Source of the DNA: an uncultured Erysipelotrichaceae bacterium
GTDB lineage: Bacteria > Bacillota_I > Bacilli_A > RF39 > UBA660
Length of the DNA: 13,675 nt
Direction: 5' to 3'
Assembly (NCBI GenBank): GCA_902768065.1
Contig: CACXJP010000043.1
Coordinates: 1-13,675 of the forward strand
Shown here: positions 6,339 to 12,803 of the stretch, piece after piece
How the letters are laid out: each line of letters opens with the position of its first letter
Numbering within the stretch: the stretch's first letter is position 1
Translations under genes and position numbers: made by a program
The notes under the pieces: generated by a model
The model's input: only the letters and a program-made list of their open reading frames with translations
What the model was told of the DNA's origin: nothing
The model's database searches: none

Positions 6339-7223
6339 ATGCTATATATAGGAAGTCATGTTGGTTTTAAAAAAGATACTCAATTATTAGGTAGTCTTAA
6401 AGAAGCACTAAGTTATAATGCAAATACTTTTATGTTTTATACGGGAGCCCCTCAAAATACTAAAAGAAATAATATAGAAGATGGATTAACCCTTGAGGCG
6501 TTAAATATTATGAAAGAAAAGAATATGGATTATTCTAAGGTAATAGTACATGCTCCATATATTATTAATTTGTGTAATGAAGCTAATTTCGAATTTTCAG
6601 TAAACTTTCTAACAGAAGAATTAGAAAGAGTTAATCAACTTGGAATAAAATATTTGGTACTTCATCCAGGCAGTCATGTTGGTTTAGGTGTAGAACAAGG
6701 TGTTGCAAATATAGTAAAAGGAATAAATGAAACTCTAGAAAATATTAAAGATAGTAATAATGTTATAATTCTTTTGGAAACAATGGCTGGAAAAGGTAGT
6801 GAAATAGGAAAAACAATTGAAGAGACAAAACAGATAATAGAAGGGATAAAAGATAAAAAGCATATAGGAGTATGTCTTGATACTTGTCATTTAAATGATG
6901 CAGGATATGATATGTCTAAATTTGATGAATACTTAGATCTGTTTGAAAAAGAAATAGGTATTGATAAAATAGGTTGTATTCATATAAATGATTCTAAAAA
7001 TGATATTAATTCTCATAAAGATAGACATGAAAATATAGGCTTTGGAACAATAGGCTTTGATAACTTAATTAGTATTATCTATAATGATAGAATAAAGGAT
7101 ATTCCAAAAATACTAGAAACTCCATATGTAGATAAAAAATATCCTCCATATAAGTATGAAATAGAAATGATTAGAAATAAAAAATTTGATAACAAACTAT
7201 TAGAAAAAATAGTAAATGATTAA
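6339..7223 (+). CDS. nfo: Endonuclease IV (AP endonuclease, Nfo)
   Basis: A 294-residue apurinic/apyrimidinic endonuclease of base excision repair, cleaving 5' to abasic sites and trimming 3' blocks using a trinuclear zinc site. All nine metal ligands known from E. coli Nfo have counterparts: His71 (VHAPY), His109 (LHPGSH), Glu147 (LLETMAGKG), Asp181 and His184 (CLDTCH), His215 (IHIND), Asp228 and His230 (KDRHENIGFG), Glu260 (LETP). Length is typical. The ATG at 6339 is preferred over an in-frame GTG at 6330, because that GTG lies inside the RBS AGGTGAT and the family begins close to MLxIGSHV. It is a single-gene unit between a terminator upstream and a bidirectional terminator downstream; it is convergent with a yqfT-like gene, its same-strand neighbour in Bacillus (yqfS-yqfT). 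Confidence 0.97.
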   Translation: MLYIGSHVGFKKDTQLLGSLKEALSYNANTFMFYTGAPQNTKRNNIEDGLTLEALNIMKEKNMDYSKVIVHAPYIINLCNEANFEFSVNFLTEELERVNQLGIKYLVLHPGSHVGLGVEQGVANIVKGINETLENIKDSNNVIILLETMAGKGSEIGKTIEETKQIIEGIKDKKHIGVCLDTCHLNDAGYDMSKFDEYLDLFEKEIGIDKIGCIHINDSKNDINSHKDRHENIGFGTIGFDNLISIIYNDRIKDIPKILETPYVDKKYPPYKYEIEMIRNKKFDNKLLEKIVND

Positions 7224-7252
7224 AAAAAGAAAGATATAAACTTTCTTTTTTT
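7222..7252. terminator. Bidirectional terminator between nfo and the convergent small gene
   Basis: AAAAAAAGAAAG (7222-7233) pairs with CTTTCTTTTTTT (7241-7252) around a 7-nt loop. The A/T flanks give a U-tract on both transcripts. The stop codon of nfo lies just before it, and the stop of the minus-strand gene (7252-7254) overlaps its edge. Confidence 0.8.
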
Positions 7253-7503
7253 TATAAATATCTATTTTTATAATCAATATATAGATTAAGTAGTTTTTTA
7301 TATAATACAGGATTTATTTTATCTTTTATTTCTTCAAATACTTTAATATTTTTATCAAGTAGATCATTATATTTATATTTAATAAAATCATATACAATAA
7401 TTAAATCTTCATTTGTATGTTTAATATCATATTCATTAGCAAGTTTTTCAAGATCATTAATACTTAGATTATTTATATAATTTCTAACTATATTTTTATA
7501 AAT
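7252..7503 (-). CDS. Small DUF2624/YqfT-like protein with probable AUU start
   Basis: An 83-residue reading frame with no ATG, GTG or TTG start. The peptide runs from YKNIVRNYINNLSINDLEK (residues 2-20) through LANEYDIKHTNEDL (21-34) to LLNLYIDYKNRYL (71-83). It is soluble and helical, with an N-terminal Asn/Leu helix, a central block ending LDKNIKVFEEIKDKI, and a C-terminal helix. Size and pattern resemble the DUF2624 family (B. subtilis YqfT), whose gene neighbours nfo in Bacillus, as here; this is from recalled similarity, not a search. The start is inferred as ATT at 7503-7501 because GAGGTGAT (7514-7507 on the minus strand) ends 3 nt before it, the same spacing as for neighbouring ATG genes. 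An in-frame TAG lies further upstream, and the frame between contains no standard start. It ends in TAA at the shared terminator. Function unknown. Confidence 0.72.
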   Translation of the reverse strand: MYKNIVRNYINNLSINDLEKLANEYDIKHTNEDLIIVYDFIKYKYNDLLDKNIKVFEEIKDKINPVLYKKLLNLYIDYKNRYL

Positions 7504-7574
7504 AAAATCACCTCTAATAAATTTATATGAATTTTTATAATAAATATGTGATAAACTATTATTAGGTGACTAAG

Positions 7575-9611
7575 ATGGCAAAGAAAAGGATAAACTATGA
7601 AGTAATTATAAATCGTAGATTCGTATTATTTTTACTAATAATACTTGTTTTGTTTTCAGTAATTATGGTAAAGTTTACATCTGTCATGCTTATCAATAAT
7701 AAAAAATATGAAAAAGAATTAAGTGTCTTAAATTATTCCGAAGTATATGGAACAAGTAGTCCTAGAGGAAGAATTTATGATAGAAATTATAATATTATTG
7801 TAGATAACAAATCTTTAAAAACAATCACATATCAAAAAGATAAAAAAACATCATCTAAGGAAATGATAGAAACAGCAAGTATACTTTCTAATCATATATC
7901 AATAGATTATAGTCGATTAACAGATAGAAACAAAAGAGAATACATTTGTGGTAAAGACCAAGATTATTGTCAATCTCTTATAACAAAAAAAGATAGAGAA
8001 CAATTAAAACAAAGAAAAATAACTCAAAAAGATATAAATGAATATAAGATTAATAGAATTAGTGAAGATAAATTAGCACTATCTGAAGAAGAACAAAAAA
8101 TAGCTTATATTTATTATTTGATGAATAAAGGATACACATATGAAGAAAAGATAATTAAATCTGATGTTACAGATGAAGAATACGCTTATGTATCTGAGAA
8201 TATTAGTATTCTCCCAGGATTTAATACCAGAATAGATTGGGAAAGAGTTTATCCATATGGAGATACATTTAAAACAATATTAGGAAAAGTATCAACATCA
8301 TCACAAGGAATACCAGCAGAAGAAAAAGAATACTATCTTGAAAAAGGTTATAGTCTGAATGATAGGGTTGGCATAAGTTATATTGAAAAAGAATATGAAG
8401 AATACCTTCATGGAATAAAAGCTAAATATGAAGTAATTAATTCCCATGAAATGAGATTAATAAAAGAGGGAGAAAGAGGAAAAGATATCGTATTAAGTAT
8501 TGATATTAATCTTCAAAAGGAAGTTGAGGATACAATTGCAGAATATGTAATGAGTACTAAAGGAGAACCAAATACAGAATATTATGATCATTCAACAGTT
8601 ATAATTCAAGATCCAAATACTGGTGAAATACTTGCAATGGCTAGTAAGAAGATAGTTGATGGTGAAATAGTAGATAATACAACGAGTATATTAACATCAC
8701 CAATAATGCCAGGATCAGTAGTAAAAGGTGCTTCAATGTTAGTAGGATATAATACAGGTGCAGTTCATATTGGAGAAACAATGTTGGATGAATGCGTTAA
8801 AGTTGATGGTGTAAAAGAAAAATGTTCATCAGTAGATAATTTAGGTGTTATAAATGATATAACTGCTTTAGCAAAAAGTAGTAATGTATATCAATTTAAA
8901 ATAGCCATTCGTGTAAATGGCCAACAATACTTTAGAAATATGAAAATGAATTTTAATCAAGAATCATTTGATACTTATAGAAATATGTATCATTCGTTTG
9001 GCTTGGGAGTAAAAACAGGAATTGATCTTCCTGTAGAAAGTAATGGATATACATCAAAAGATAAAGCTGCAGGAAATTTGCTTGATTTTGTTATGGGACA
9101 ATATGAAACATATACTCCAATACAACTTTCTCAGTATATTACAACAATAGCAAATGGTGGAGATAGACTAGAACCACATTTATTAAAAGAAATCCATTCA
9201 TCAAGTTCTACTGATGAAATTGGAGCACTAGAAGAGAAAATAGAGAGAAAATCTCTAAATAAAATAAATACGGAACCAGAATTTATGAATAGAGTAAAAG
9301 AAGGTTTTATCGCAGTTACAAATAGTCCTGGCGGTTATGGAGTAGGCTATATGGATAGTTGGATGAGACCTGCAGGTAAAACAGGAACATCACAAAGTTT
9401 TATTGATACAGATGGTAATGGTGTAATTGATACTGAGACAATAACAAGTACATTTATTGGATATGCACCATATGAAGAACCTAAAATGAGTATTGTTGTT
9501 ACTTCACCAAATTCATCTCATCCAAACACATCAGTTGAATATAATAGTTTAGTTACATATCACCTTACACAAGCAATCGCAAGAAAATATGGTGAACTTT
9601 ATGGGTATTAA
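7575..9611 (+). CDS. pbpA: Class B penicillin-binding protein, PbpA/PbpH type (D,D-transpeptidase)
   Basis: A 678-residue membrane-anchored peptidoglycan transpeptidase. One TM helix (about 15-39) is followed by the dimerisation domain (SPRGRIYDR, 62-70) and the long lobe typical of the B. subtilis PbpA/PbpH and S. aureus PBP3 group (SDVTDEEYAYVSENISILPG 196-215; WERVYPYGDTFKTILGKVST 222-241; RVGISYIEKEYEEYLHG 264-280). The catalytic domain carries SVVK (Ser381 nucleophile, Lys384), SSN (435-437) and KTGT (602-605). In Bacillus this group drives sidewall elongation with RodA. Unusual is DTDGNGVID (611-619), an EF-hand-like loop just after KTGT. The ATG at 7575 is chosen over the GTG at 7566, which lies inside the RBS AGGTGAC. 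A possible TG-preceded -10, GATAAA, lies at 7550-7555. The stop TAA directly abuts the -35 of the next promoter; no terminator is seen. Confidence 0.93.
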   Translation: MAKKRINYEVIINRRFVLFLLIILVLFSVIMVKFTSVMLINNKKYEKELSVLNYSEVYGTSSPRGRIYDRNYNIIVDNKSLKTITYQKDKKTSSKEMIETASILSNHISIDYSRLTDRNKREYICGKDQDYCQSLITKKDREQLKQRKITQKDINEYKINRISEDKLALSEEEQKIAYIYYLMNKGYTYEEKIIKSDVTDEEYAYVSENISILPGFNTRIDWERVYPYGDTFKTILGKVSTSSQGIPAEEKEYYLEKGYSLNDRVGISYIEKEYEEYLHGIKAKYEVINSHEMRLIKEGERGKDIVLSIDINLQKEVEDTIAEYVMSTKGEPNTEYYDHSTVIIQDPNTGEILAMASKKIVDGEIVDNTTSILTSPIMPGSVVKGASMLVGYNTGAVHIGETMLDECVKVDGVKEKCSSVDNLGVINDITALAKSSNVYQFKIAIRVNGQQYFRNMKMNFNQESFDTYRNMYHSFGLGVKTGIDLPVESNGYTSKDKAAGNLLDFVMGQYETYTPIQLSQYITTIANGGDRLEPHLLKEIHSSSSTDEIGALEEKIERKSLNKINTEPEFMNRVKEGFIAVTNSPGGYGVGYMDSWMRPAGKTGTSQSFIDTDGNGVIDTETITSTFIGYAPYEEPKMSIVVTSPNSSHPNTSVEYNSLVTYHLTQAIARKYGELYGY

Positions 9612-9640
9612 TTGCCAAAATAAAAATAATATGGTATAAT
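9612..9640 (+). promoter_or_regulatory. Near-consensus promoter of the small TM protein gene
   Basis: TTGCCA (9612-9617), a 17-bp spacer and TATAAT (9635-9640) with a TG extension (TGG at 9632-9634). The -35 begins on the base after the pbpA stop codon. Predicted start near 9647. Confidence 0.82.
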
Positions 9641-9662
9641 TATGCCAGTTTTGGAGGAATAT

Positions 9663-9851
9663 ATGGAAATAATAATTTCATCTGTTTTAATTGCTATAGT
9701 AATGTTCTTAATATTATTACCATCTATGAAAACAGAAATACAAAGAAATAAACAAGTTAAACTAAAAGAACCAAAACATGCAGAATTTAAAATACAAAGA
9801 AAAGACAAAATTGACATAAAAACAATAGATAATGATAAAAAAGATGAATAA
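9663..9851 (+). CDS. Small single-pass membrane protein, unknown function
   Basis: A 62-residue protein with one N-terminal TM helix (IIISSVLIAIVMFLILLP, residues 3-20) and a highly charged tail rich in Lys, Asp and Glu (for example KIQRKDKIDIKTIDNDKKDE, 43-62). No family is recognised; it is not SecE, which has a different C-terminal motif. The ATG at 9663 is chosen because GGAGG (9653-9657) is 5 nt upstream; an in-frame ATG at 9642 lies before this RBS and close to the predicted transcription start. A near-consensus promoter and strong RBS argue that it is a real, well-expressed gene. It lies between pbpA and rpmG, with the rpmG promoter starting 25 nt after its stop, so it may be translated from both its own and a pbpA read-through transcript. 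Confidence 0.75.
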   Translation: MEIIISSVLIAIVMFLILLPSMKTEIQRNKQVKLKEPKHAEFKIQRKDKIDIKTIDNDKKDE

Positions 9852-9876
9852 TATGCTTATAATTATTAAAAATCTT

Positions 9877-9904
9877 TTGCAAAATATGAAAATTTTGGTA
9901 TAAT
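9877..9904 (+). promoter_or_regulatory. Near-consensus promoter of rpmG
   Basis: TTGCAA (9877-9882), a 16-bp spacer and TATAAT (9899-9904) with TGG at 9896-9898 as TG extension. Predicted start near 9911, giving a leader of about 23 nt that holds GGAGGG (9921-9926). Confidence 0.82.
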
Positions 9905-9933
9905 ACCTATAGGCGTGTAAGGAGGGAAGGAAA

Positions 9934-10098
9934 ATGGCTAAAGTAGGAAATAGACAATATAAAACTCTTGTATGTAGTGAATGCAAAGAAGAAAATTATA
10001 GAGTACAAAAAAATGTTAGAAATACAACTGAACGTCTTGAAATGAACAGATATTGTTCTAGATGTAAAAAACACACTGTACATAAAGAAAAGAAGTAA
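9934..10098 (+). CDS. rpmG: 50S ribosomal protein L33
   Basis: A 54-residue ribosomal protein of the large subunit. It is of the zinc-ribbon (C+) type, with two CxxC pairs: CSEC (14-17) and CSRC (41-44). The framework [25 protein letters not shown] and the basic HTVHKEKK tail fit L33 well, and length is exactly right. The start is preceded by a strong GGAGGG 7 nt upstream, as expected for a ribosomal protein gene. It is the next gene after the small TM protein and is followed by an intrinsic terminator only 17 nt before efp. In many Bacilli an rpmG copy precedes secE-nusG; this copy does not, which resembles the separate rpmGA location in Bacillus. Confidence 0.96.
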   Translation: MAKVGNRQYKTLVCSECKEENYRVQKNVRNTTERLEMNRYCSRCKKHTVHKEKK

Positions 10099-10121
10099 AA
10101 TAAGTTAAAAACTTATTTTTT
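10097..10121 (+). terminator. Hairpin with T-run between rpmG and efp (terminator or attenuator)
   Basis: AAAATAAGTT (10097-10106) pairs with AACTTATTTT (10110-10119) around an AAA loop and ends in a T-run to 10121. The stem is AT-rich and so weaker than the others here. Only 17 nt remain before the efp ATG, with no recognisable promoter, so partial read-through is expected to supply efp. Confidence 0.65.
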
Positions 10122-10138
10122 AATTTAGGAGTGGTAAA

Positions 10139-10696
10139 ATGATTAGTACAAATGATTTAAAAAATGGAATTACAATTGAATATGAAGGAAATATTTATGT
10201 TGTAATGGAGACTCAACATGTTAAACCAGGAAAAGGTGCAGCTATTGTAAAAGCAAAATTAAAGAATTTAAGAACAGGAGCAATCTTTGAACAAACATTT
10301 AATGCTGGTGTAAAAGTTGCAACTGCACATATTAATAAACAATTAATGCAATATCTATATAATATGAATGATATCTACTATTTTATGAATATGGAATCAT
10401 ATGAACAATTAGAGATACCTGCAAGTAAGATAGGAGATCAATCTAAATTATTAAAAGAAAATTTAGAAGTATACATTACTAGTTATGAAGGCGAAATCCT
10501 AGGAATAGATTTACCAGATAAAGTTGAATTAGTAATTACACATACTGAACCAGCAGTAAAAGGTAATACAACTACAAATGCCTTAAAAGATGCTGAATGT
10601 GAAACTGGATTAATGGTAAGAGTTCCATTATTTATCGAAGAAGGAGAAACAATAATTGTTTCAACTGCTGACGGAAAATATGTTTCACGTGCATAA
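10139..10696 (+). CDS. efp: Translation elongation factor P
   Basis: A 185-residue EF-P, which binds between the P and E sites and rescues ribosomes stalled at polyproline stretches. It matches B. subtilis EF-P throughout. The N-terminal KOW-like domain has HVKPGKGAAIV, placing Lys32 at the tip, the position that carries 5-aminopentanol in B. subtilis; LRTGAIFEQTF and MQYLYN follow. The two OB domains include LGIDLPDKVEL, the signature region around VKGNTTTNALKDAECETGL (139-157), and the C-terminal DGKYVSRA. Length is standard. RBS AGGAG (10127-10131) lies 7 nt before the ATG. No promoter fits between the rpmG hairpin and the start, so co-transcription with rpmG is likely. It is followed by its own terminator. 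Confidence 0.97.
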   Translation: MISTNDLKNGITIEYEGNIYVVMETQHVKPGKGAAIVKAKLKNLRTGAIFEQTFNAGVKVATAHINKQLMQYLYNMNDIYYFMNMESYEQLEIPASKIGDQSKLLKENLEVYITSYEGEILGIDLPDKVELVITHTEPAVKGNTTTNALKDAECETGLMVRVPLFIEEGETIIVSTADGKYVSRA

Positions 10697-10708
10697 TAAT
10701 ATAATTGT

Positions 10709-10733
10709 AAAGGTAGCGTAAAGCTATCTTTTT
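10709..10733 (+). terminator. Intrinsic terminator of efp
   Basis: AAAGGTAGC (10709-10717) pairs with GCTATCTTT (10723-10731), with one G-T pair, around a GTAAA loop, and ends in a T-run. The next promoter begins at 10737. Confidence 0.85.
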
Positions 10734-10736
10734 AAT

Positions 10737-10765
10737 TTGTCAAAAAATGTATATAATGGTATCAT
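10737..10765 (+). promoter_or_regulatory. Promoter of the glycosyltransferase-acyltransferase operon
   Basis: TTGTCA (10737-10742), a 17-bp spacer and TATCAT (10760-10765) with TGG at 10757-10759 as TG extension, the same form as the promoters at 9612 and 9877. Transcription should start near 10772, which is the first base of the RBS AGGTGG. An overlapping TATAAT at 10752-10757 lacks a matching -35. Confidence 0.65.
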
Positions 10766-10781
10766 TAGAATAGGTGGTTAC

Positions 10782-11948
10782 ATGAATAAGATTAACATAG
10801 GTTTATTTGTAGATACATTTTATCCAATGATAGATGGAGTAGTAATAGTAATAGATAACTATGCTAAAAGGCTATGTAAATATGCAAATGTTTATGTTTT
10901 CGCACCATCTTCTCCAGGAGAAGTATATGATGATACAAAATTCGAATATAATGTAATTAGATGTAAATCTCTAGGTTTATTTTTTATAGATTATAGTTTG
11001 CCTATGCCTGATTTAGATACAAAGTTTAAAAGTGAACTTCGTGGAATCAAATTGGATATAATACACGTTCATTCTCCATTCACAGTAGGAAGAATGGGTG
11101 TTAATTATGCAATAAAACATAATATCCCTCTAGTAGCAACATTCCATAGTCAATATAGACAGGATTTTTATAGAGCAACAAAATCAAATTATATGGCAAA
11201 CCAATTAACAAAGAATATTATTAAAATGTTCAATAAATGTGATGAATGTTGGACTATGAATAAAGCAATCGCAGATATTTTTTATAAAGAATATGGCTAT
11301 AAAACTAAGCCTAAATTGATTAATAATGCTACTGATATGAAACCAATAAAAGATAAAGAAAAATCTAATAAAAAAATAGATAAAATATATAATATTCAAA
11401 AGGATGAAAAAGTACTAATATTTGTAGGTAGAATTAATAAATTAAAAAACATTGAGTTAATAATTGAAGCGTTAAGGCATATAAAAAATATAAAATATAA
11501 GATGTTGTTTATTGGAACAGGTCAAGATGAAAGATTTCTTAATTTACAAATAGATAAATATAAGTTAAATGATAAAGTAATTACATGTGGTAGAATATTA
11601 AATAGAGAATTACTTGCAGAATACTATGCAAGAGCAGATCTTCAATTATTCCCTTCTATGTATGACTCTAATTCATTAGTCCAAATAGAAGCTGCCTCTC
11701 AAAAAACACCAACGTTATTTGTGGAAAACTCTGCAACTTCTTATAACATAAAAGATAATATAAATGGTTATATTGAAGAAAATAATTCAATTAAATATGC
11801 AAAGAAAATAGAAGAAATATTAAGTGATGAAAAGAAATTAAAAGAGGTATCAGAAAAAGCTTATGAAGATTTATATATTACTTGGGATGATGAAGTTGAA
11901 AGAATATATAAAGAATATTTAAGATTAATAGAAAGTAGGAAAGTTTAA
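10782..11948 (+). CDS. GT4-family (GT-B fold) glycosyltransferase, possibly acting on a diacylglycerol lipid
   Basis: A 388-residue cytoplasmic or membrane-associated glycosyltransferase. Visible features are the N-terminal acceptor domain start INIGLFVDTFYPMIDGV (4-20), HVHSPFTVGRMG (95-106), ATFHSQYRQDFY (119-130), and the C-terminal donor domain with IFVGRINKLKNIE (213-225), FIGTGQDE (243-250) and FPSMYDSNSLVQIEAAS (290-306). In the last motif the EX7E pair is Asp295/Glu303, so the first acid is conservatively Asp. The overall pattern resembles 1,2-diacylglycerol 3-glucosyltransferases that make membrane glycolipids in Firmicutes; substrate is inferred. The ATG at 10782 has AGGTGG 4 nt upstream; an in-frame TTG at 10737 coincides with the -35 box and cannot be the start. 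Its stop overlaps the next ATG by one base (TAATG), so the two are translationally coupled. Confidence 0.9.
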   Translation: MNKINIGLFVDTFYPMIDGVVIVIDNYAKRLCKYANVYVFAPSSPGEVYDDTKFEYNVIRCKSLGLFFIDYSLPMPDLDTKFKSELRGIKLDIIHVHSPFTVGRMGVNYAIKHNIPLVATFHSQYRQDFYRATKSNYMANQLTKNIIKMFNKCDECWTMNKAIADIFYKEYGYKTKPKLINNATDMKPIKDKEKSNKKIDKIYNIQKDEKVLIFVGRINKLKNIELIIEALRHIKNIKYKMLFIGTGQDERFLNLQIDKYKLNDKVITCGRILNRELLAEYYARADLQLFPSMYDSNSLVQIEAASQKTPTLFVENSATSYNIKDNINGYIEENNSIKYAKKIEEILSDEKKLKEVSEKAYEDLYITWDDEVERIYKEYLRLIESRKV

Positions 11949-12799
11949 TGGGATTATTTACAAGTAAAAGAAAAGATGCTAAATTGATTAAACCTAAAGA
12001 TACAATTCAAGCAATTGTACCATTTATTATGCCAAAAAGATGTGATGCAGAAGTTTCAAGCAGATATGATATTGATATTACTGAATTAGTAAAGTTTGTT
12101 GATAAACAAAATGAAAAAGATTTAGGTTATAAAATGACTTATTTTCATGCTTTATCTTCATGTTTTGCAAAAACAGTTTATAATAGACCAGCATTAAATA
12201 GATTCGTAAAAAGCAAAAGATTATATGAAAGAAATAAGGTTACTTTTGCATTCATTGCTAAAAATAAATTAAGTGATAAGGGAGAAGAAAGAATAATATC
12301 AGTAGATATTAAACCAAAAGATAATATTATGACATACAGTAAAACTGTTGCTGTAGATGTGTTTAAAGTAAGAAAAGAAGGATCAAATGATATGGATGGA
12401 ATTCTAGGTCTATTTACATCATTACCAAAATGGGTTTTATCTATTATTGTAAAAATTGTCTTCTTTTTAGATAGAAAAGGTCTAACTCCAGATTCATTAA
12501 CTAAAGGTGATACGAATTATGCCACAATACTTTTAAGTAATTTAGGAAGTATAAAAACAAATTCTGTATATCATCATTTGAATGAATATGGAACAAATTC
12601 AATAGTTATTACGATTGGAACGATAAGAGAAGAAAAGGGAAGGAAATACGTTGATATAATAGCAACACTTGATGAAAGAATTGCTGATGGTTTTTATTTC
12701 GCTAAGTCAATTCAATTAGCAGAATATATTGCTAAAAACCCAAAACTACTATTAGAAGATTTCTCTAAAAAAATAGAAATGGATAGTGAAATAATATAA
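11948..12799 (+). CDS. E2-like (2-oxo acid dehydrogenase acyltransferase / CAT fold) protein lacking lipoyl domain
   Basis: A 283-residue protein consisting of only the chloramphenicol-acetyltransferase-like catalytic domain of E2 enzymes, without lipoyl or subunit-binding domains. Recognisable blocks are a beta-rich start around VPFIMPKRCDAEVSSRYDID (24-43), YKMTYFHALSSCFAKTVYNRPALNRF (61-86), LLSNLGSIKTNS (195-206) and TLDERIADGFYFAKSIQLAEYI (240-261). The last aligns with the catalytic DHRVxDG motif, but His is replaced by Glu243. A hydrophobic stretch (PKWVLSIIVKIVFFL, 160-174) may contact membrane or lipid. The gene is coupled to a glycosyltransferase, so a role in acylating a glycolipid or glycan is a reasonable guess, not a PDH role: no E1 or E3 genes are present. 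The Glu substitution makes classical acetyl transfer doubtful. RBS-like AGTAGGA lies upstream within the preceding gene. Confidence 0.82.
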   Translation: MGLFTSKRKDAKLIKPKDTIQAIVPFIMPKRCDAEVSSRYDIDITELVKFVDKQNEKDLGYKMTYFHALSSCFAKTVYNRPALNRFVKSKRLYERNKVTFAFIAKNKLSDKGEERIISVDIKPKDNIMTYSKTVAVDVFKVRKEGSNDMDGILGLFTSLPKWVLSIIVKIVFFLDRKGLTPDSLTKGDTNYATILLSNLGSIKTNSVYHHLNEYGTNSIVITIGTIREEKGRKYVDIIATLDERIADGFYFAKSIQLAEYIAKNPKLLLEDFSKKIEMDSEII

Positions 12800-12803
12800 A
12801 AAT

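Noticed and set aside
9762..9986. Minus-strand hydrophobic frame across the small TM gene and rpmG
   Set aside because: It is the antisense shadow of A/T-rich Lys-coding sequence in two better supported genes and has no RBS.
10737..10781. TTG at 10737 as glycosyltransferase start
   Set aside because: The TTG is the -35 box of the gene's own promoter, and a good RBS precedes the ATG at 10782.
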